Source: Rhynchosporium graminicola (Eukaryota; Ascomycota; Leotiomycetes; Helotiales; Ploettnerulaceae). Taken from it: a DNA stretch of 64,000 nt. Location: the NCBI GenBank assembly GCA_900074885.1, contig FJUW01000039.1, positions 1 through 64,000 on the forward strand, written 5' to 3'. The notes beneath the pieces are model-generated. The model saw only the letters and a program-made list of their open reading frames with translations. It searched no databases and was not told where the DNA came from. The position numbers and the translations under genes are program-made. Below are positions 59,703-64,000 of the stretch, piece after piece. Position 1 is the stretch's first letter, and every line of letters begins with the position of its first letter.

Positions 59703-62700
59703 TCAATTAAACACCTTCCTCATCGAAGAGAACAGTCCCTTCAAAGCTCCCTTCGGCTTCTCCTCTCTCTCCTTCTCTTTCTCACGTCTGTGCCGATGGC
59801 GATGTACTCGCTCTTTACTTCGCACAGCCTCGCCATCTCGACCGATACTTTCTCGCTCTTTGCCTTTCTCAGCACTTCTCTCTGAAGTCTTGCCACCACC
59901 CTCAGAAGACTTCCCCGCCGCCTCCGTCTGCGCTCTCCTAAGTCTGCGCTCCTCGCGCCTTATTCGCCGCTCCTCGTCTTCTTTCTCCTGCATCTTTCGC
60001 GTCTCTTCAGCGACGTCTGCACGAGCAGTAGCTAATCCTTTGTCGGACTTGCGACGAGATTTCCTCGCTTTGCGCTCTTCTTCCACTCTGTTGTCGCTTT
60101 CTTCTCTCTCTCTTTCTCTGCGGTGCGATCGTGTGTGATGACTAGTTGTCTCTCTGCGAGAAAGCTTGGGACGTTCGTGATCCGTGGAGAAGCGCAGCCG
60201 GTCGATGATAGGTGCTTTAGTAGTCTTCTCCACCACTTCTTTGACATGTGCCTTGTCGGTTGCGACGAAGGGACTCTTGACTACACTGATGCCTTTCAAG
60301 CCTAGTAAATTCGGTCGCTTGTCTCCTCCATCTGCTGTGCTTCCGTTCGAGGTGGCGGATTTGGTGCTGCTATGTCGTCGAGACGACGAAATACGTCTTG
60401 GAATAGCGGGCATGGGAGTTTCGTCCCCTTCTTCAATCACGGTACTGTCTAAAGGTTTCGATTTTGTCAGTTCGGCTTCTGCCGCCCGTAGTCTTGCTCG
60501 TTTCTCCTCCTTCCGCTTGTCGTGGGCGGCTTGTTCCTCCGGAGTCCGATCTTTGCGGTGTCGGGGAGAGCTAGTCCTTCCAGTACTCACTCCACTATCA
60601 TGGCGTGTCGGCTTGACTGATCGGGGCGATGACTTGGGAGATGTTATGGGCGGAGGCTCAGTTTCTCGGCGCTTGTGATGCGGTCTCTCTTCGCGAGGTA
60701 CATCTTTGCTAGAGCTGCTGTGGTGACTGGAGCGCTCCTCGCGAGGCACATCTTTGCTCGAGCTGCTATGATGACTTGAGCGCGAATGTCTGGATGATCG
60801 GTGTCTACGCCTCTCTTTGTCGGATCTCGGAGAAGAAGGCAATTCTCCTGGTCCTGGCCCCTCTACCACCTGTGGAAGTTGTTCAGGTTCTTCTACAATG
60901 GCTTTATCCGTCATCGGTTTGTCATCAGAAAGAATCTCAGCTGCTATGACACCGACAGCAACGGCGGCGGCTGCTCCAGCAACGATGGGTAAGGCATCGT
61001 CCAATGCGGAGCTTTCTTTAGATTCGCCGCCTTCTTCAACGACGGTCTCCTTACTAACCTCTTCATTCTGTGGTGGAGAGGGGCTCGCAGGTTTGGGCTC
61101 AGGCTGTTATATTTAGTCAGTAAATTTATGGAACGGATTTGATAGATATTCACCTCTTTATTCTCTTCAACCGTGGTCTCTGGCCCTGACTGTTTTGGCT
61201 CAACAATTGGAGTCTGCGATTCGACGTTGACTTCTGGATCTCGGTCCTTCGGCTCAACTGTTGTCTGCGATTCAACGACCTCTGGCTCTGACTCCTTTGG
61301 CTCAACATTTGGTATCTGCGATTCGACGTTGACTTCTGGTTCCGATTCCTTTGGCTCAGCAGTTGGGATTTGCGGTTCGAGGCTGATTACTGGCTCTGGC
61401 TCTGACTCCTTTAGCTCAACAACTGGTGTCTGAGACTCGACGACTTCTGGCTCTGGATCTTTTGGCTCAAAAGTTGGTGCCTCTGCTGCGACGGGTTTTT
61501 CGACCTAAGGATGATTAGCCATCAGTGGTCCTGAATCAAAATGGCTGAAGAGATCGTCTTCAACGAAGCGAGATCCTGCCTACCCAAGCAAAGTCATTTA
61601 ATATATAATGCCTTTGCTCAAGTGACGAGTTTGCTTCGCAATGATTGTATCTAACTAGACTCGTGCTTGGATGAACATACCTCATGAAGTGGTTCGCCGA
61701 CTTGTGGGGCACCATCGGCCAAATTTTGGGGTTCAGGATCCAAATCTTTGGTCTCGTCGGTAACAGGATCAGGCTGTTGCAGTCAGCATTTCTTCTTCCG
61801 ACATTCAGAGTCAAACACACCTCTTTAGTCTCAGAGACATCGGGACTGCTGTCAAACGGTGGTGCAAGCTCTAAATCTTTAGTCTCCTCGGGAATAGAAT
61901 CAGACTAGCGCAAATCAGTATTATATCTTCTGACATTCACAATCTAGAATACCTCTTTAGTCTCAGACACAACAGGAATAACATCAAGCCCTGGTTCAAG
62001 CCCTAAGTCTCTAGTTTGCTCGGGAACAGAATCGAGCTATCAAAAGTTAGCAATTTCTCTTTTCAGATCCAAATTTTAGCATACCTCTTTATTATCAGCG
62101 ACTTTAGGAGTCAGATTTTGGGCAGCTTCCGGAACCTCATCATTCGCTTCAATATCATTTGTCTCGCTTGCTGCCTCTACTTCAAGAGCTTTCGGCTCGC
62201 TCGTTTCGGTCACTTCGCTTGATGGCAATGAGTCAACCATCTCACTTTCGTTAGAGGCTTGATTTTTTGGCCCGGTCTGGAACTGTCAGCGATGCTCCAA
62301 GAATATATTGAGTTCTCAACATTACCTCTCCAAGTTCTTCATTGGTAGGTACCGGAGTTGGTAGTTCGGGCTGGAGAAGTCAGTCATGCTCGCGAAGCGC
62401 AGTAAACAATGCTCATCAATGGAAAGGTAGGAGTGTCGGATTTCGGTATTTTACCTCATCAAGTTTAGTGTCTTCTTCCAAGTCCTCCGCTGTAGTGGCC
62501 TCAGAAACTGTAAGCGGCTGCTCATCTCCCGAGTTCCCATCTTGGACTTTAGACTCAACGGCTAGAGTCTCGTCAGGAGCTGGGCCGTCCTTGATCTCAA
62601 CTGTAGGCTCGGACGGCTCCGAAGAAGTCTCATCGACAAGCTCCTTAATTTCAATCGTTGATAGCTCAAGAGATTCGTGCTCTTTTCCTTCATTCTCCAC

Positions 62701-64000
62701 AGGAGATGGGTCGTCCTTAGTCTCAATTATAGACCCGGAGGACTCCGAAGAAGTCTCGTCGACAAGCTCCTTAGTTTCGGTAGTTGATGGCTTAAGAGAT
62801 TTGTGGTCCTTTCCTTCGCTCTCAACAGCAGATGGGTCGTCCTTGATCTCAACTCCAGGCTCGGGGAGCTCTGGAGAAGTCTCGTCGACCAGCTCCTTAA
62901 TTTCGATAGTTGATGGCTCAAGAGAATCGTTATCTTCTCCTTTGCTCTCGTCAGGAGCTGGGTCGTCAACTACAGGTTCGGAGGGTTCCGAAGAAGTCTC
63001 GTTGATAATCTCCTTCGTTGATGACTCCAGAGATTCGTTATCTTTTCCTCCGCTCTCGTCAGAGCTTTCTTCTCCTGGGCTTCTTGCCGCGACTGCCACG
63101 TCCAAAATGGCAGGAATTTCTTGGGCAATGTCGGAAACTGCTTCTTTACTTTCGACAACTATGAGCGGTTCTTCAACCTTTTCCGCTTCTGGAGCAGTAA
63201 GCGCCTCATCAGATGCCGTGGTGTCATCGTTGGCGTCATCGATAATCGTTGAAGCAGCCTCCAATGTAAGCCCCTCCTCGATACTCTGGTTGGTCACAGA
63301 CACTGGTTTTTCATCACTGATAGCCAATTCTCTAGATTGGTCTTCGCAGGGTTTAGCCTTTGCAGGCTCAATAGCGTCATCAGATGACAAGGAAACAGGC
63401 TCTCCAGAGATGGGCTCGGCTTGTGGCTCGCTAAAAAGATCTGAAGATTCATCTTTCTCGCCAAGAGCACAATCCTCGATCGGAACAGCGACAATTGTAC
63501 TTTCAGCTATTATCTTTTGGCTCTCCATCTCGATAAGCTCAGAAGGCTCTTCTGCTATAGATGGTGATTTGATATGAACCGCTGGCTCAGCCTTTCCTGG
63601 TATAGTTGGGGATACGATTTCAATCGCTGACTCAGGCTCATTCTTAGAATCTCTGAGCCCGTCGTTGGCTTCGACAGCTGGAGTGTCCTCGACTCCATCG
63701 CTTGCTCCTGTGTTAGAGTCATCTGGAGTCGAAAGCGGCTCAAGGTTGACGATAGGCTCAGGTTGGGCTGGACTTGCGTCCTCTTGCTCAACCTTTTTGA
63801 TCTGTGTCGAATTAGCTTTTAAAGTTGCGCCAATTCTAATCCAGCTCTTTGGAACTCACGATACTATCTGCCTCAACTGTTAGTGCCTCAGAAGTTGACT
63901 GGGCGTCATCAACCTCCTTCTGCTTGTCTTCTGATACATCCAAGGGGATATCAACCTTCTCCTCTAAAGTTTGTTCGACAGACTACCTAGGTTAGCCTCC
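59703..64000 (-). CDS. Long acidic, repeat-rich low-complexity protein (5' end outside window)
   Basis: Partial: nine exons visible (63982-63860, 63801-62455, 62370-62326, 62276-62085, 62036-61953, 61904-61821, 61773-61681, 61504-61154, 61103-59703), about 1239 residues. Every visible exon is a multiple of three, and all introns are phase 0; donors are GT and acceptors AG. The body is Glu/Asp/Ser/Thr-rich with repeated VEPKESEPEVxVES-type and KELVDETS-type units. The last exon has one hydrophobic segment (VAGAAAAVAVGVIAAEIL), then a basic Arg/Ser/His-rich region with a duplicated SSHHSSSSKDVPREER and a C-terminal GALKGLFSSMRKVFN amphipathic end. It resembles proteins loosely called involucrin-repeat or proteoglycan-like in fungi, but no domain defines its function. 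Probably largely disordered. Confidence 0.75.
62577..63060 (-). repeat. In-frame 126-bp tandem repeat, four copies
   Basis: Inside the large exon of the acidic protein. The ctccttaat/g anchor recurs at 62641, 62767, 62893 and 63010, so the period is 126 bp (42 codons), with the most upstream unit nine bases shorter. Unit hallmark is KELVDETSSE...KDDPxPxExEGKxxxSLExST. Confidence 0.9.

Noticed and set aside
59860..60678. Plus-strand frames (92 and 164 codons) opposite the Arg/Ser-rich exon
   Set aside because: Antisense shadows of a biased coding sequence.
61505..61680. An additional exon of the acidic protein inside this 176-bp intron
   Set aside because: No in-frame segment with splice sites and the expected acidic composition was found.
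62342..63577. 411-codon plus-strand frame rich in Ser
   Set aside because: It is the mirror of the acidic repeat protein on the minus strand (Glu/Asp codons read as Ser/Leu in antisense). The minus strand has consistent introns and repeats.

Overview
The window is genomic DNA of a filamentous ascomycete (Pezizomycotina). The basis is spliced genes with short GT-AG introns (about 45-140 bp) and CTAAC-type branch points, a NACHT-TPR gene, a dispersed single 5S rRNA gene, and a block of transposons mutated in the pattern of repeat-induced point mutation (RIP). A Leotiomycetes/Helotiales-type genome would fit, but that placement is inference. The sequence has a 21-base N gap at 18511-18531.

Layout. 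1-15743 is an AT-rich, CA/TG-depleted transposon block. It holds a decayed pogo/Fot-like transposase (minus, about 1.2-2.7 kb), a Tc1/mariner element with 74-bp terminal inverted repeats (3340-4637), and a structurally complete Ty3/gypsy retrotransposon (6091-15738) with matching LTRs, a CAGGT target duplication, gag, pol and a third long reading frame in the env position. 15744-21685 is gene-poor.

21.7-41.5 kb is the gene-dense part: a DUF1761-type membrane protein (-), a Pmu1-like histidine phosphatase (+), a split-barrel PNPOx-like protein with a membrane tail (-), a SET-domain protein (+), a small calcofluor-hypersensitive-type protein (-), a Spo73/Mug65-like dysferlin-domain protein (+), a mitochondrial PPR protein (+), MAD2 (-) and GUF1/EF4 (+). 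MAD2 and GUF1 share a 212-bp divergent promoter region.

41.5-48.6 kb is gene-poor. It holds a 5S rRNA gene (-), an unrecognised 127-residue protein, and a 100-residue Cys-containing protein made of two homologous modules, one per exon. 48.7-64 kb carries a DUF7708-NACHT-TPR NLR-like protein (+, 11 exons), an MFS transporter related to the vacuolar basic amino acid/DHA2 group (-), a membrane-anchored S33/TAP-like alpha/beta hydrolase (+), and a very long acidic, repeat-rich low-complexity protein (-) that runs off the right edge.

No metabolic gene cluster is evident. The housekeeping functions (spindle checkpoint, mitochondrial translation, mitochondrial RNA processing) are independent of each other, and the NLR next to the transporter and hydrolase looks like ordinary accessory content. 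The most unusual observations are the third retrotransposon frame, the two-module small protein, the exon-duplicated acidic protein, and three gene models whose best reading needs non-canonical or frame-shifted splice junctions. Exon coordinates were derived by hand from splice signals and reading-frame continuity.
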